Below, piece after piece: positions 26,425 to 35,370 of a stretch of DNA of 48,457 bases. Made by a program: the position numbers and the translations under genes. The notes below the pieces were generated by a model, which did not search any database, was not told the origin of the DNA, and worked only from the letters and a program-made list of their open reading frames with translations. The stretch lies in NCBI GenBank assembly GCA_937928755.1, contig CALEZI010000172.1:1-48457 (forward strand), given 5' to 3'. How positions within the stretch are numbered: position 1 is the stretch's first letter; each line of letters opens with the position of its first letter. The DNA comes from an uncultured Rhodanobacteraceae bacterium (GTDB lineage Bacteria > Pseudomonadota > Gammaproteobacteria > Xanthomonadales > SZUA-5).

Positions 26425-26930
26425 CTGAGCAACCGCGCAAGATCTGTCTGCTCGGCGATTTTGCGGTCGGCAAAAGCAGTCTGGCCGCGCGTTTCGTGCG
26501 CAATACCTTCTCCGAGAAATATCTGACCACGGTCGGGGTCAAGGTCGACAGCAAGATGGTCGAGCTGGGCGACGACCGCGCGGTCAAGCTGGTGGTCTGG
26601 GATCTTGCCGGCAAGGCCGAACTCGACAGCCTCAACAAGGGCTACATCCGCGGCGCGCACGGGCTGATGCTGGTCGCCGACGGCACCCGCGAGGCCAGCC
26701 TGCGGGCGGCCTTGTACCTGTGGATGCAGTCGCAGAAACAACTGCCCGGCGTGCCGGTGGTGATGCTGATCAACAAGCTGGATTTGATCGATCGCTGGGA
26801 GGTATCGGCCGCGGACGTGGCGCGTCTCAAGGAGAGTCTGCCGACCTACCGCACCAGCGCCCGCGACGGCGACTGCGTGGAAGAGGCGTTTGCCACGCTG
26901 GCCCGCGCGATCGTGGAGCGCAACGCATGA
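26421..26930 (+). CDS. Rab-like small GTPase
   Basis: A 169-residue Ras-superfamily GTPase. The P-loop GDFAVGKS is at 12-19, switch I Thr lies in KYLTTVGV, G3 reads WDLAGK (60-65), G4 is NKLD (118-121) and G5 TSAR (145-148). YIRGAHGLMLV after switch II is strikingly Rab-like. The catalytic Gln that follows the AG of G3 in Rabs is Lys65 here, so intrinsic hydrolysis is probably low or handled differently. There is no C-terminal prenylation cysteine. Overlaps of four bases (ATGA) with both neighbours show translational coupling with the OmpA-like protein and the histidine kinase. Confidence 0.92.
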   Translation: MTEQPRKICLLGDFAVGKSSLAARFVRNTFSEKYLTTVGVKVDSKMVELGDDRAVKLVVWDLAGKAELDSLNKGYIRGAHGLMLVADGTREASLRAALYLWMQSQKQLPGVPVVMLINKLDLIDRWEVSAADVARLKESLPTYRTSARDGDCVEEAFATLARAIVERNA

Positions 26931-28468
26931 GGAACTGGCCGGATAGCGCCACGACCGCGTTGACGCGATACCTGGTCGATCGCGCCCACCCGCTGGTGTT
27001 GAGCCTGGACGCCGGACGCAAAGTGCGCGAGGTGCATGGCGATGGCACGCGCTACGGTTATCCGCTGGGCGATTTCAGCGAGCTGCTCGATCTGATCGAC
27101 AACCTGCTGGTGGGCGCGGATGACCGCCAGCCTGCGGTCTGGCCGCTGGTCGACATCGGCCGTGGCCATCATGCCGCGGTGCTGTGGATTCCGGATGCGC
27201 CGTTCGACCATCTGGCGCTGACCGATGCCGACACCTGCACCGCCGAGTTGACCGAACGTCAGCAGGCGGCGAACGAACTGGCGCTGTCCGGCATCGAGAA
27301 ATCGCGCACCATCCGCGAGCTCAAGAAGACCCGGGCGGAACTCGAGGCGCGCAGCCAGGCGCTTGCCGACACCCAGAAGTTCCAGAAGCGCCTGATCGAC
27401 ACACTGTCGCACGACATTCGCACCCCGCTGACCTCGATCAGCGGTTATGCCGCGCTGCTGGAGCCCTACCTGACCCACAACACCGCGCTGCACCGTGCGC
27501 TCGGCGCGATCCAGCGCAACGCGGTTTATCTGAAATCGCTCGCCGAGAACCTGCTGCAACTGGCAACAGCCGGTCAGGTCGATGTGGCGCTGCTGCAGCG
27601 GCGCCCGTTCGTGCTGGAACAGTTGGCCGCCGATGTCGAGGGCGTGGTGCGGCCGATGGCCGATGGCAAGGGACTGGCGCTGAGCGTGCAGGCCAGCAGC
27701 AGCGTCGAGCGCATGCCGTTCTACGACGATCTGAAACTGCAGCAGATCCTGGTCAATCTGCTGTCGAACTCGGTGCGCTACACGTCGAACGGGCGTGTGG
27801 AAGCCAGGCTCGTTTTCGACGGCAACGAGCTCACGATCAACGTCAGCGACACCGGCGCCGGCATTGCGCCCGAGTATCAGCAGGGCGTCTTCGAGCCGCT
27901 CAATCGCGGCGCCCAGCAGGGCCGCGAAGGCGCGGGGCTGGGCCTGTCGATCGTCAAGCAGTTGGTCGAGCAGATGGGCGGCAGCGTCGAGCTCGAATCG
28001 GCAGTCGGCGTCGGCAGCCGCTTCAGCATCGTTCTGCCGGAGGCGATCGCCGACGACAGCCAGCCGCCGACGCCGCTCGGCGACGAGCCGCTTCTCCACC
28101 TCGCCAACCATCGCGTGCTGATCGTCGACGACGACCCCGATATCTGCGAGCTGTTGCTGTGGTCGCTGCGCGACATCGGCTTCGCGCCGGAAATCCTCGA
28201 CGACCCGGCGCGGACCCTGGCGCGGGTGGCAGAACTGCAGCCGGGACTGGTGCTCATCGATGTAGACCTCGGTACGCGCTCCGGCTTGACCATCGCCCAG
28301 GAACTGCGGCTGCAGAAGTACAGCGGCGCGCTGGTGGTGTTTTCCGGGGCCTCCGATACGCGCACGCGGCGCGCCGCGGAGAAAGCCGGCGCCGACGCAT
28401 TCCTTGCCAAACCGCTCGATCTGCGCCGGTTGTTGGCGTGGATGCGCGGGATGTTGCCGGCGGCGTGA
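26927..28468 (+). CDS. Soluble hybrid histidine kinase with C-terminal receiver
   Basis: A 513-residue protein with no membrane segment. An N-terminal domain of about 110 residues has no recognised family; a coiled coil (about 118-150) leads into the kinase. The H-box SHDIRTP carries His162. N-box (NLLSNSVRYT), G1 (DTGAGI) and G2 (GAGLGLSIV) are intact. A receiver closes the protein: VLIVDDD, phospho-acceptor Asp in VLIDVDLG, and Lys in LAKPLD. The ATGA overlap with the GTPase gene and lack of its own sensor domain suggest the GTPase or its membrane partner feeds the signal in. No separate response regulator or output gene follows. Confidence 0.9.
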   Translation: MRNWPDSATTALTRYLVDRAHPLVLSLDAGRKVREVHGDGTRYGYPLGDFSELLDLIDNLLVGADDRQPAVWPLVDIGRGHHAAVLWIPDAPFDHLALTDADTCTAELTERQQAANELALSGIEKSRTIRELKKTRAELEARSQALADTQKFQKRLIDTLSHDIRTPLTSISGYAALLEPYLTHNTALHRALGAIQRNAVYLKSLAENLLQLATAGQVDVALLQRRPFVLEQLAADVEGVVRPMADGKGLALSVQASSSVERMPFYDDLKLQQILVNLLSNSVRYTSNGRVEARLVFDGNELTINVSDTGAGIAPEYQQGVFEPLNRGAQQGREGAGLGLSIVKQLVEQMGGSVELESAVGVGSRFSIVLPEAIADDSQPPTPLGDEPLLHLANHRVLIVDDDPDICELLLWSLRDIGFAPEILDDPARTLARVAELQPGLVLIDVDLGTRSGLTIAQELRLQKYSGALVVFSGASDTRTRRAAEKAGADAFLAKPLDLRRLLAWMRGMLPAA

Positions 28469-28528
28469 ATCCGGTGAGCGCGCAGCATTCGTAGCTGCCG
28501 CAAGAGCCGTTCAGGTTCAGGCACAACA

Positions 28529-28551
28529 CCCTCCCCGATGTTCGGGGAGGG
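28529..28551. terminator. Strong hairpin between convergent genes
   Basis: CCCTCCCCGA pairs perfectly with TCGGGGAGGG around a three-base loop, located between the kinase (+) and the amylase (-). It may end transcription from both sides, though there is no clear T-run. Confidence 0.5.
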
Positions 28552-28634
28552 CTGGGGAGGGGTCAGGCAAGGAACCGTTCCAACGATCTTGGGACTTTCA
28601 TGCTTGCGGGTGGCGCACGCGCCATGACTGTTGG

Positions 28635-30425
28635 TCAGGGACGTCTGCCCAGGCGCCTGGCCATCGCCTGCTCGATGCGAGCGAGCAAGGCTGGATCGCT
28701 GATCGCACCGTCGTGCACATACACTTCGACGCCATGCGCCGGTACCACGGCGCGAGTCTGGCCAGTGGTTGCCGCGCGAACCTCATGCCCGTCGAACGCG
28801 GACCGCCAGTCCAGCGTCTGCGACGGCAGCAACTCACCGAGCGCAAACGTGGTCTCGGTATCGCCCTTGTTCAACAGCACCAGCGCCGTCTGCTGCGTAT
28901 CGCCGTGTTGCAGCACGCGCAGGAAAGCGGCGCGATCGCCGGCAAACTCGAGGTTGACCTGGATTCCGCGCTGCAGAGCCGGCGTCGCCTTGCGCACCTG
29001 GGCGATGCGCTTGAGGTGCTGGTGGATCGGGTGGCTCGCAGCACCCGCGATCCGCTCGGCGCCGAAGTAGTTGCGGTTGCCCTTGTGCTCGGCGGTGCCG
29101 CGCATGAAGCCGATCTCGGAGCCGTAATAGACCACCGGGATGCCGCGCACGGTGAATAGCAGGTTGTGCGCGTCGATGAAGCCGGTGTCGCTGGCATTCA
29201 TGCGCGCCATGTCGTGGTTGTCGTAGAAGGTGGTCAGCTCGTAGGGGTTCGCGTACGGGCCGTCTTCCAGGAACAGCGCCTTTTCGATGGTCGCGAAATC
29301 GCTGCCCGGCTTCTCGAACACCTCGGTCATCGCGCCCTTGAGCGGAAAGTCGAGCACGCTCATGCCGCCGTTCTCCGGCCAGGTGTGCTCGGCGATCTTT
29401 TCCGGCTCGAAGGCGAAGCGCTCGCCGAACAGGAAGATGCCGGGCCGGTGGGCGCGAATGCGCGCGTTGAAGGCCTTCCAGAAGGCGTGCGGCATATGGC
29501 CGATGGTGTCGATGCGCAGCGCGTCGGCGCCCTGGTCCAGCCACTGAGTGTAGGCACCGACAAAGTACTCAAGCACCTCGGGCCGACGGTCGTCGAGGTT
29601 CGACAACTGCACCAGATCCCTTTCTGCACGGTAAAAGCGGTGCAACGGCGTCTGCTCAGGCGTCAGTTGTTCCGGTGGCAGGTTCTGGTGGTCGGCGACC
29701 AGCGTGCCGTCCTTGTCGTAAAGCTCACCGAACTTGGGCTGGTCGACCGGCATGCTGAACGATGGTGAGCCGTGGTTGGCGACCACATCGAGCACGGTCT
29801 TCAAACCGCTGGCCTTGAGCGCCGCGGTCAGCCCGGCGAAATCCAGATCCGGACTCGGCAGGTGCTCATCGAGTACGTAGAAATTGACGCCCCAGTAACC
29901 GTGATATCCGGTCTTGCCACCGTCGCTCATGCTGGCCCCGTAGATCGCCGGGTCGCCGCCGCTGAAGGCCTCGTCCGGGTTATCGACGATCGGTGTCAGC
30001 CACAGCGCGGTGAAGCCCATGTCGGCGATGTATGCGGCGTTGTCGGCGATGCCCTTGAAGTCGCCACCGAGGTAACCGATGTTGTCGACCACGCCATCCG
30101 GCGTGCCCGGTGTCGGCCGATCGAACGTCGGGTGCGCGCCGCCCTGCTCGCGCTGGTCGTTGCCCGGATCGCCGTTGACGAAGCGGTCGGTCAGCACGAA
30201 ATAGACGTTCTCGGCGGCGAAGGGTTCGAGCGTGCCGTAGTAGTCGGCGGGTGCTTCGGTCGACAGCGGAGGCGGCGTCGCGGCGCAGGCGCCGAGCAGC
30301 AGGAGCGCAGCCAGCAACAGCGAACGTAGGTCACGTTGCCCGCGCAGCGGGCTACGTGACATCGAAGGGAGAGTGTCACGTAGGCCGCGTTGCGGCCAAC
30401 GTGACCTACGGGTCAATCGCAGCAT
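28635..30425 (-). CDS. GH13 alpha-amylase-type lipoprotein with a repeat-expanded signal peptide
   Basis: A 596-residue GH13 enzyme that cuts alpha-1,4-glucans. The catalytic residues are all present: nucleophile Asp306 (DALRID), acid/base Glu335 (FLFGE) and transition-state Asp405 (YDNHD). A lipobox (LLGAC, Cys47) predicts an outer-membrane or periplasmic lipoprotein. The start at 30425 has a very strong GAGGAGGA site overlapping the stop of the upstream transporter, so both form one operon. Residues 6-34 are encoded by an inserted pair of REP-like palindromes. Without them the signal would read MLRLTRSLLLAALLLLGAC. An internal ATG at 30362 lies within the insert and lacks a ribosome site. 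Confidence 0.9.
   Translation of the reverse strand: MLRLTRRSRWPQRGLRDTLPSMSRSPLRGQRDLRSLLLAALLLLGACAATPPPLSTEAPADYYGTLEPFAAENVYFVLTDRFVNGDPGNDQREQGGAHPTFDRPTPGTPDGVVDNIGYLGGDFKGIADNAAYIADMGFTALWLTPIVDNPDEAFSGGDPAIYGASMSDGGKTGYHGYWGVNFYVLDEHLPSPDLDFAGLTAALKASGLKTVLDVVANHGSPSFSMPVDQPKFGELYDKDGTLVADHQNLPPEQLTPEQTPLHRFYRAERDLVQLSNLDDRRPEVLEYFVGAYTQWLDQGADALRIDTIGHMPHAFWKAFNARIRAHRPGIFLFGERFAFEPEKIAEHTWPENGGMSVLDFPLKGAMTEVFEKPGSDFATIEKALFLEDGPYANPYELTTFYDNHDMARMNASDTGFIDAHNLLFTVRGIPVVYYGSEIGFMRGTAEHKGNRNYFGAERIAGAASHPIHQHLKRIAQVRKATPALQRGIQVNLEFAGDRAAFLRVLQHGDTQQTALVLLNKGDTETTFALGELLPSQTLDWRSAFDGHEVRAATTGQTRAVVPAHGVEVYVHDGAISDPALLARIEQAMARRLGRRP
30326..30409. repeat. 84-bp inverted pair of REP-like palindromes inside a coding region (family 1)
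   Basis: Units 30326-30360 and 30375-30409 face each other. They match the pair at 13309-13388. The pair is exactly 84 bp, 28 codons, so the amylase frame is preserved. Confidence 0.88.
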
Positions 30426-30437
30426 CCGACTTCCTCC

Positions 30438-31820
30438 TCAATGCGCCGCGGCCATCGGCCCGAGCGGCGCCGATTTGGGCTCATGCACACGGATCAGGCA
30501 GACGGCGCCGATGATCAGGCTGGCGCCGCTGATGATCAGCGCGTAGATCGGCTGATTGTCGAACAGCACACGCAAGGTCAGTCCCAGAAGCGTTGCGGCG
30601 ACGATCTGCGGGATGACGATGAACATGTTGAAGATGCCCATGTAGACGCCCATGCGATTGGGATCGACCGAACTGGCCAGCAACGCGTAGGGCATCGACA
30701 GAATGCTCGCCCAGGCGACGCCCACCAGTGCGAACGACCCGATCAGGTACACCGGTTGGCTGACCACCGCCATCGACAGAAAGCCGATGCCGCCGAGGAT
30801 CAGCGACACGCAGTGCACCAGCCGGCGATTGAGCACGACCCGCGAGGCGTAGAAGCTCAGCAGCAATGCGACCGCCATCGACGACAGTCCGTAGTACCCC
30901 ATGTAGGAGCCAACCAGATCGGCCGCATTCTGGAATGCGGCATTGGCCGCCGCGAAGGCCTCCGCCTGCGCCGGGATGCTCATGTCGAATGCCGTCGCAT
31001 CCGGCGCCGGTGACTTGAACACGTGCTCGGTCAGCGCCGGCGTGGCCATGCTCCACATGCTGAAGAAGGAGAGCCAGCTGAAGAACTGGACGACGCCGAT
31101 GTTGAACATCTGGCGCGGCATGGTGAGGATCAGGTGGAAAATCTCGACGAACAGGTTGCCGCCCTTCTTCTCTGCAGCGAAGCGTTCGAGGTCGTCGGGC
31201 GGGTACTCTTTCGTGGTCAGCACCGTGTACAGGATGCTGATCAGGAACACGAAGGCGCCGATCGCAAAGGCGATCTTCACAGACGGAGGCACCACGCCCG
31301 GTCCTGCTTCGTTCGAGACCCCCATCTGGGTCACGAACCACGGCAGGTTGCTGGCCACCCAGGTGCCGATGCCGATGATCAGCGTCTGCATGACGAAGCC
31401 ATAGGAACGCTGGCGCTCGGACAACTTGTCCGCCACCAGTGCGCGAAACGGCTCCATGCTGATGTTGATCGACGCGTCCAGCACCCAGAGCAGGCCAACG
31501 GCCATCCACAGCGTCGGCGAGTGCGGCATGAACAGCAGCGCGATCGAGGCCAGGATCGCGCCGATGAGGAAGTACGGCCGGCGGCGACCGAGGATCGGGT
31601 GCCAGGTACGGTCCGACAGATAGCCGATGATCGGCTGCACCAGCAGGCCGGTCAGCGGCGCCGCGATCCACAGCATCGGCAACGCATCCTTGTCGGCGCC
31701 CAGCGTCTGGAAGATGCGCGACATGAAGCCGCCCTGCAGGGCAAATCCGAACTGGATTCCGAGGAACCCGAACGACATGTTCCAGATCTGCCAAAAGGAC
31801 AAGTCGGGTTTCTGATTCAT
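30438..31820 (-). CDS. MFS sugar transporter (GPH/SLC45-like, probable maltose/maltodextrin carrier)
   Basis: A 460-residue inner-membrane carrier with about 12 hydrophobic segments. SLC45/GPH-type features include GFLGIQFGFALQ in the first helix, YLSDRTWHPILGRRRPY in the loop between helices 2 and 3, and the NISMEPFRALVADKL phrase. GGGAG six bases before ATG 31820 fixes the start. It is the first gene of a minus-strand operon with a GH13 amylase, and it diverges from the TonB-dependent receptor, so maltose or short maltodextrins are the likely substrate. An operator candidate lies 115 bp upstream. Confidence 0.88.
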   Translation of the reverse strand: MNQKPDLSFWQIWNMSFGFLGIQFGFALQGGFMSRIFQTLGADKDALPMLWIAAPLTGLLVQPIIGYLSDRTWHPILGRRRPYFLIGAILASIALLFMPHSPTLWMAVGLLWVLDASINISMEPFRALVADKLSERQRSYGFVMQTLIIGIGTWVASNLPWFVTQMGVSNEAGPGVVPPSVKIAFAIGAFVFLISILYTVLTTKEYPPDDLERFAAEKKGGNLFVEIFHLILTMPRQMFNIGVVQFFSWLSFFSMWSMATPALTEHVFKSPAPDATAFDMSIPAQAEAFAAANAAFQNAADLVGSYMGYYGLSSMAVALLLSFYASRVVLNRRLVHCVSLILGGIGFLSMAVVSQPVYLIGSFALVGVAWASILSMPYALLASSVDPNRMGVYMGIFNMFIVIPQIVAATLLGLTLRVLFDNQPIYALIISGASLIIGAVCLIRVHEPKSAPLGPMAAAH

Positions 31821-31934
31821 GAACCACTCCCAGGCGACCTCGGTTACCCCATCGATGATGCCTCTCCCGCGCAGCGACCGGCACCGCTGCGCCCCGCCGC
31901 ATCGTAGGTGGCGTGGACGGCGACGCACAGGGGA

Positions 31935-31948
31935 TGCATTCGTATTCA
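31935..31948. promoter_or_regulatory. LacI-type operator candidate 1
   Basis: TGCATTCGTATTCA, an imperfect palindrome; read on the minus strand it is TGAATACGAATGCA, differing from the site at 32063 by one base. It lies in the divergent region between the transporter and the receptor, where a maltose-responsive LacI-family repressor would be expected. The regulator gene is not in the window. Confidence 0.55.
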
Positions 31949-32062
31949 TCCTCAGGCGAGCGCCGCGGCGGCCGGCGCCGCGCCTTGCTGCGATGCCGAC
32001 AAACACCGAGGTTGGGGACGATTCGCCTTAGCCTTTGCGGCGCAGCAGTGCTTAAGTCAGCT

Positions 32063-32076
32063 TGAATACGTATGCA
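32063..32076. promoter_or_regulatory. LacI-type operator candidate 2
   Basis: TGAATACGTATGCA, 132 bp upstream of the receptor start. It is an imperfect palindrome centred on CG, as LacI-family sites are, and nearly identical to the site at 31935-31948. Confidence 0.55.
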
Positions 32077-32207
32077 GAAGAAGCTGGCTAGTTTGCCAAG
32101 TCAGTATTATCGCCCCATCTCGCCGTCCTGAACGTCGGCGTAAAGGTGACTGGCGCAACCTGACGCTGCGCCGTCGAGCAAAACGAGTCGACTTGGGGGG
32201 TTTCAAC

Positions 32208-34988
32208 ATGGTCCACAAGCGCAATTTGTTGAGTTTGGCACTTGCATCCGCTTTGCTGGGATTTCTTGGTGCGAATCAGGTGCACGCGCAGTCGGACAAC
32301 ACAAACAGCGAAGACGAGGCCACCGCTGACAACACATCAAAAGCTGGTGCGGGAGACGCAGCCGAGCTTGATGTGGTCGTTGTGACCGGCATTCGCGGCG
32401 CAATCGAGAGCTCGACGGCGGTCAAGCGGTCGCAAACATCGATTGTTGAATCGATCTCGGCGGAAGATATTGGCAAATTGCCGGATCAGTCCATTGCGGA
32501 GTCGATTGCGCGATTGCCGGGTCTGTCTGCTCAACGCGTCGCGGGTCGCGCCCAAGTCATCAGCGTGCGCGGCTTGTCGCCGGATTTCGCCACCACCCTG
32601 TTGAATGGTCGAGAACTTGTCAGCACCGGCGACAATCGCAGTGTCGAGTTCGACCAATATCCCTCGGAACTGTTCAGTGGCGTGACGATTTACAAGACTC
32701 CGGATTCGGGTCTGGTCGGACAGGGTTTGTCGGGCACAATCGACATGCGCACCGTGCGGCCTTTGGATATTGCAAATCCAGTCTTCGCGGTGGGTGTCCG
32801 CGGGCAGCACAATTCGTTGGGCAGCGCAGCCGATTCCAGCGCCACCGGCAGCCGTTTCAATCTGAGCTACATCGGCAAGTCGGAAAGCGAGGTTTTCGGA
32901 TACGCGTTGGGTATCTCCCGCACCGATACGCCGATTCAGGAAAACCAGGTGGGTCTGTATGAGCCGTGGGAAGCGATCGGCGAAGGTTGGCGCCCGGGTG
33001 TGCCGGCGGGAACCTTTTACTCCAACGGCATCAAGGCGTTGCGTCGCACCGGTTATACCGAGCGCACCGGCATGATGGGCACGTTCCAGCTTAGCCCGAA
33101 TGAATCCTGGATCAGCACGCTGGACCTGTTTTATTCTACCGCCGACCAGGAAGACACCGCCAACCAGTTCGAGGTCAATCTCGGTGACTACAACGGCGGT
33201 TATGATCGCTTGAATGTCACCAATCCGATCATCAATTCCAACGGAACCTTCGTCGGTGGCACGGCAAACAATGTTTATCCCTTGGTCCGCGGCATGTACA
33301 ACAAGCGCGAGGACACCATCAAGGCATTCGGATGGACCAATGAGTTCTTCCTGGACGATATCACCCTGACGGCCGACATCAATTGGTCGCAAGCAGATCG
33401 CGAAGAACTCAATCTGGAGAATAATACGCAACGACGCAATCCGACCCCGAGTCTGGATTCAATCGATCTGCGCTACCGCAACAATGGATTCTCGCAGTTG
33501 ACACCGGGTCGAAGTTATTCGAATCCAGCCGATCTGTTCCTGGATAACACGATTTACGGCTCCGGTTATGGCAAGGTGCCAAGCGTTGAGGACGAGCTGA
33601 CTGGCATCAAGTTGCTGGCCAACCTCCCGGGATTCGATTCCGTAGACATGTTCTCTTCGTTCGATATCGGCATCAACCGGGCGGAACGCGACAAGTCCAA
33701 GCGCCAGCCGGAGGGTCCGATCAATCTGGGCGCGCAAGGTCCTATCGCGGTGGGTAGCCAGTTCCAGTATCGCCCGGTGAGCCTGGGCTTTGCCGGGGTG
33801 GGCACGATCCCGTCGTGGAACGTGCCCGGGGCGGTCAGGCAGTACATGAGTTTCGAGCCACGCGAAGATCTCGACTACCTGATTCCCAAGGCGTGGGACG
33901 TCAACGAGGTCATCACCTCCAGCTGGGTACGCGCCAATATCGATACCACCTGGGGCGACACTCCAGTACGCGGAAACGTGGGTATCCAGGCCCAGCATGT
34001 CGATCAATCGTCGGATGCGAACTACTTCGATCGAACCCGCCCTGAAGGACAGCAAATTCAACCGATTGGCGGCGGCAAGTCGTACACCGATTACCTGCCA
34101 AGTCTGAATCTGTCGTTCGAACTGGCCGAGAACCAACAACTGCGCTTTGGACTTGCTCGGCAAGTGGCACGCCCGCGCGTCGACCAGTTGCGCGCTTCGC
34201 TGGAATTCGGCGTCAACACGGCAACCGGTGAACCCGGAGGTGGCGGCGGCAATCCACTGCTCAATCCGTGGGAGGCCAATGCAGCCGATTTGTCATGGGA
34301 GTATTACTTCGCTGGCAACAAGGGCTACCTGGCAGCGGCCGTGTTCTACAAGGATCTGCGTTCGTACATTTATACGCAAACCGTCAGCGGCTATGATTTC
34401 AGCGACCTGCTGGCCGGCTACGTGCCGCAGCCTGGCACCCCACCGGTGCAGCAGTTCGGCAACTTCACCGCACCGGTCAATGGCGAAGGCGGCTCGTTGA
34501 CTGGACTTGAGTTGACCGCTTCGGTACCGCTGGACATGATGTCCGAGTCGCTGGAAGGATTTGGCGTGTTGGCGAATGCCAGCTTCTATGACAGCAATAT
34601 CAAGATTCGCGACCCGGAAAGCGCGTCGAGCGTAGGCAGCGGCGAAATCGACTTGCCCGGGCTATCGGATCAAGTCTTCAACCTGACGGCCTACTACGAG
34701 AACGACGGTTTCGAGGCGCGCATCAGCCAACGATATCGCTCGGACTTCATCGGCGAAATCGGCAACTTCAACGGCAACCGCACCCTGCGTTATGTCGTTG
34801 GCGAGAACATCACCGACGTACAGGTGAGCTATTTCTTCAAAGGCAAACTGGAAGGTCTGAGTGTGTTGCTGCAAGCGAGCAATCTGACCAACGAAGCCTA
34901 TCGCACCTACGCCGGTACCAAGGATCGTCCACTCGAGTACATCGAGTGGGGTCGCACCTACATGCTCGGGTTCAGCTACAAACTCTGA
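32208..34988 (+). CDS. TonB-dependent outer-membrane receptor (maltodextrin type)
   Basis: A 926-residue receptor with signal peptide ending NQVHAQ. A candidate TonB box (LDVVVVTG) comes before the plug domain (IPDQSIAESIARLPGLSAQRV-like region, then ISVRGLSPDFATTLLNGRE). The barrel ends with YMLGFSYKL, with an aromatic penultimate region typical of outer-membrane proteins. It belongs to the long CarO/MalA-like group that imports oligosaccharides in Caulobacter and xanthomonads. Flanking amylases and the MFS carrier point to maltodextrins. The start is set by a run of six G's eight bases upstream. The 5' part looks lower in GC than its neighbours. A strong terminator follows. Confidence 0.92.
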   Translation: MVHKRNLLSLALASALLGFLGANQVHAQSDNTNSEDEATADNTSKAGAGDAAELDVVVVTGIRGAIESSTAVKRSQTSIVESISAEDIGKLPDQSIAESIARLPGLSAQRVAGRAQVISVRGLSPDFATTLLNGRELVSTGDNRSVEFDQYPSELFSGVTIYKTPDSGLVGQGLSGTIDMRTVRPLDIANPVFAVGVRGQHNSLGSAADSSATGSRFNLSYIGKSESEVFGYALGISRTDTPIQENQVGLYEPWEAIGEGWRPGVPAGTFYSNGIKALRRTGYTERTGMMGTFQLSPNESWISTLDLFYSTADQEDTANQFEVNLGDYNGGYDRLNVTNPIINSNGTFVGGTANNVYPLVRGMYNKREDTIKAFGWTNEFFLDDITLTADINWSQADREELNLENNTQRRNPTPSLDSIDLRYRNNGFSQLTPGRSYSNPADLFLDNTIYGSGYGKVPSVEDELTGIKLLANLPGFDSVDMFSSFDIGINRAERDKSKRQPEGPINLGAQGPIAVGSQFQYRPVSLGFAGVGTIPSWNVPGAVRQYMSFEPREDLDYLIPKAWDVNEVITSSWVRANIDTTWGDTPVRGNVGIQAQHVDQSSDANYFDRTRPEGQQIQPIGGGKSYTDYLPSLNLSFELAENQQLRFGLARQVARPRVDQLRASLEFGVNTATGEPGGGGGNPLLNPWEANAADLSWEYYFAGNKGYLAAAVFYKDLRSYIYTQTVSGYDFSDLLAGYVPQPGTPPVQQFGNFTAPVNGEGGSLTGLELTASVPLDMMSESLEGFGVLANASFYDSNIKIRDPESASSVGSGEIDLPGLSDQVFNLTAYYENDGFEARISQRYRSDFIGEIGNFNGNRTLRYVVGENITDVQVSYFFKGKLEGLSVLLQASNLTNEAYRTYAGTKDRPLEYIEWGRTYMLGFSYKL

Positions 34989-35022
34989 TGACGGGCAATC
35001 CAAGGTAGCTTCCAACTTGAAA

Positions 35023-35052
35023 CCGCCGATCGCAAGATCGGCGGTTTTTTTT
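35023..35052 (+). terminator. Rho-independent terminator of the TonB-dependent receptor
   Basis: A nine-bp stem CCGCCGATC/GATCGGCGG with a GCAA tetraloop, followed by eight T's, 35 bases after the receptor stop. Confidence 0.93.
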
Positions 35053-35171
35053 CGCCCGCGTATAAGCCCAGTTCGGGGCTTGTCACCCAGAGAGAGGTCG
35101 GGCGCGCAGGACAGCTTTCATTGACTGCGTCGAATTGCGCGCTGGCGGTTCCCTGCGCGTCGTCGCCGGAT

Positions 35172-35339
35172 CTGCACCAGGCGCTCCCCAAGCGCTACCA
35201 CCCGATGGTCGATCTGCTCACCGAGGCCGAGTGCAGGGAGATGGTCGAAGGCACCCGCCGCGTGCTCGACAACTCGACGGCGGTGCTGCCGACGCACGCG
35301 GAGTACATCGCGAAGACCTGCGCGGCGAAGGGGAGGTAG
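35172..35339 (+). pseudogene. C-terminal remnant of a tryptophan-halogenase-like gene
   Basis: The translated stretch has RYHPMVDLLTEAECREMVEG and then LPTHAEYIAKTCAA, which matches how flavin-dependent tryptophan-halogenase-like proteins end (YHPLVD..., MPTH..FI...CAA). Only about 55 of the roughly 500 residues remain, with no start and no FAD motif. Such halogenase-like genes often accompany TonB-dependent receptors in this group, so an older, fuller version of the locus is likely. A chance likeness is possible because only a short stretch is left. Confidence 0.55.
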
Positions 35340-35370
35340 AAGTTCCCATGGCGCCAGTTCTTGATTCGTC

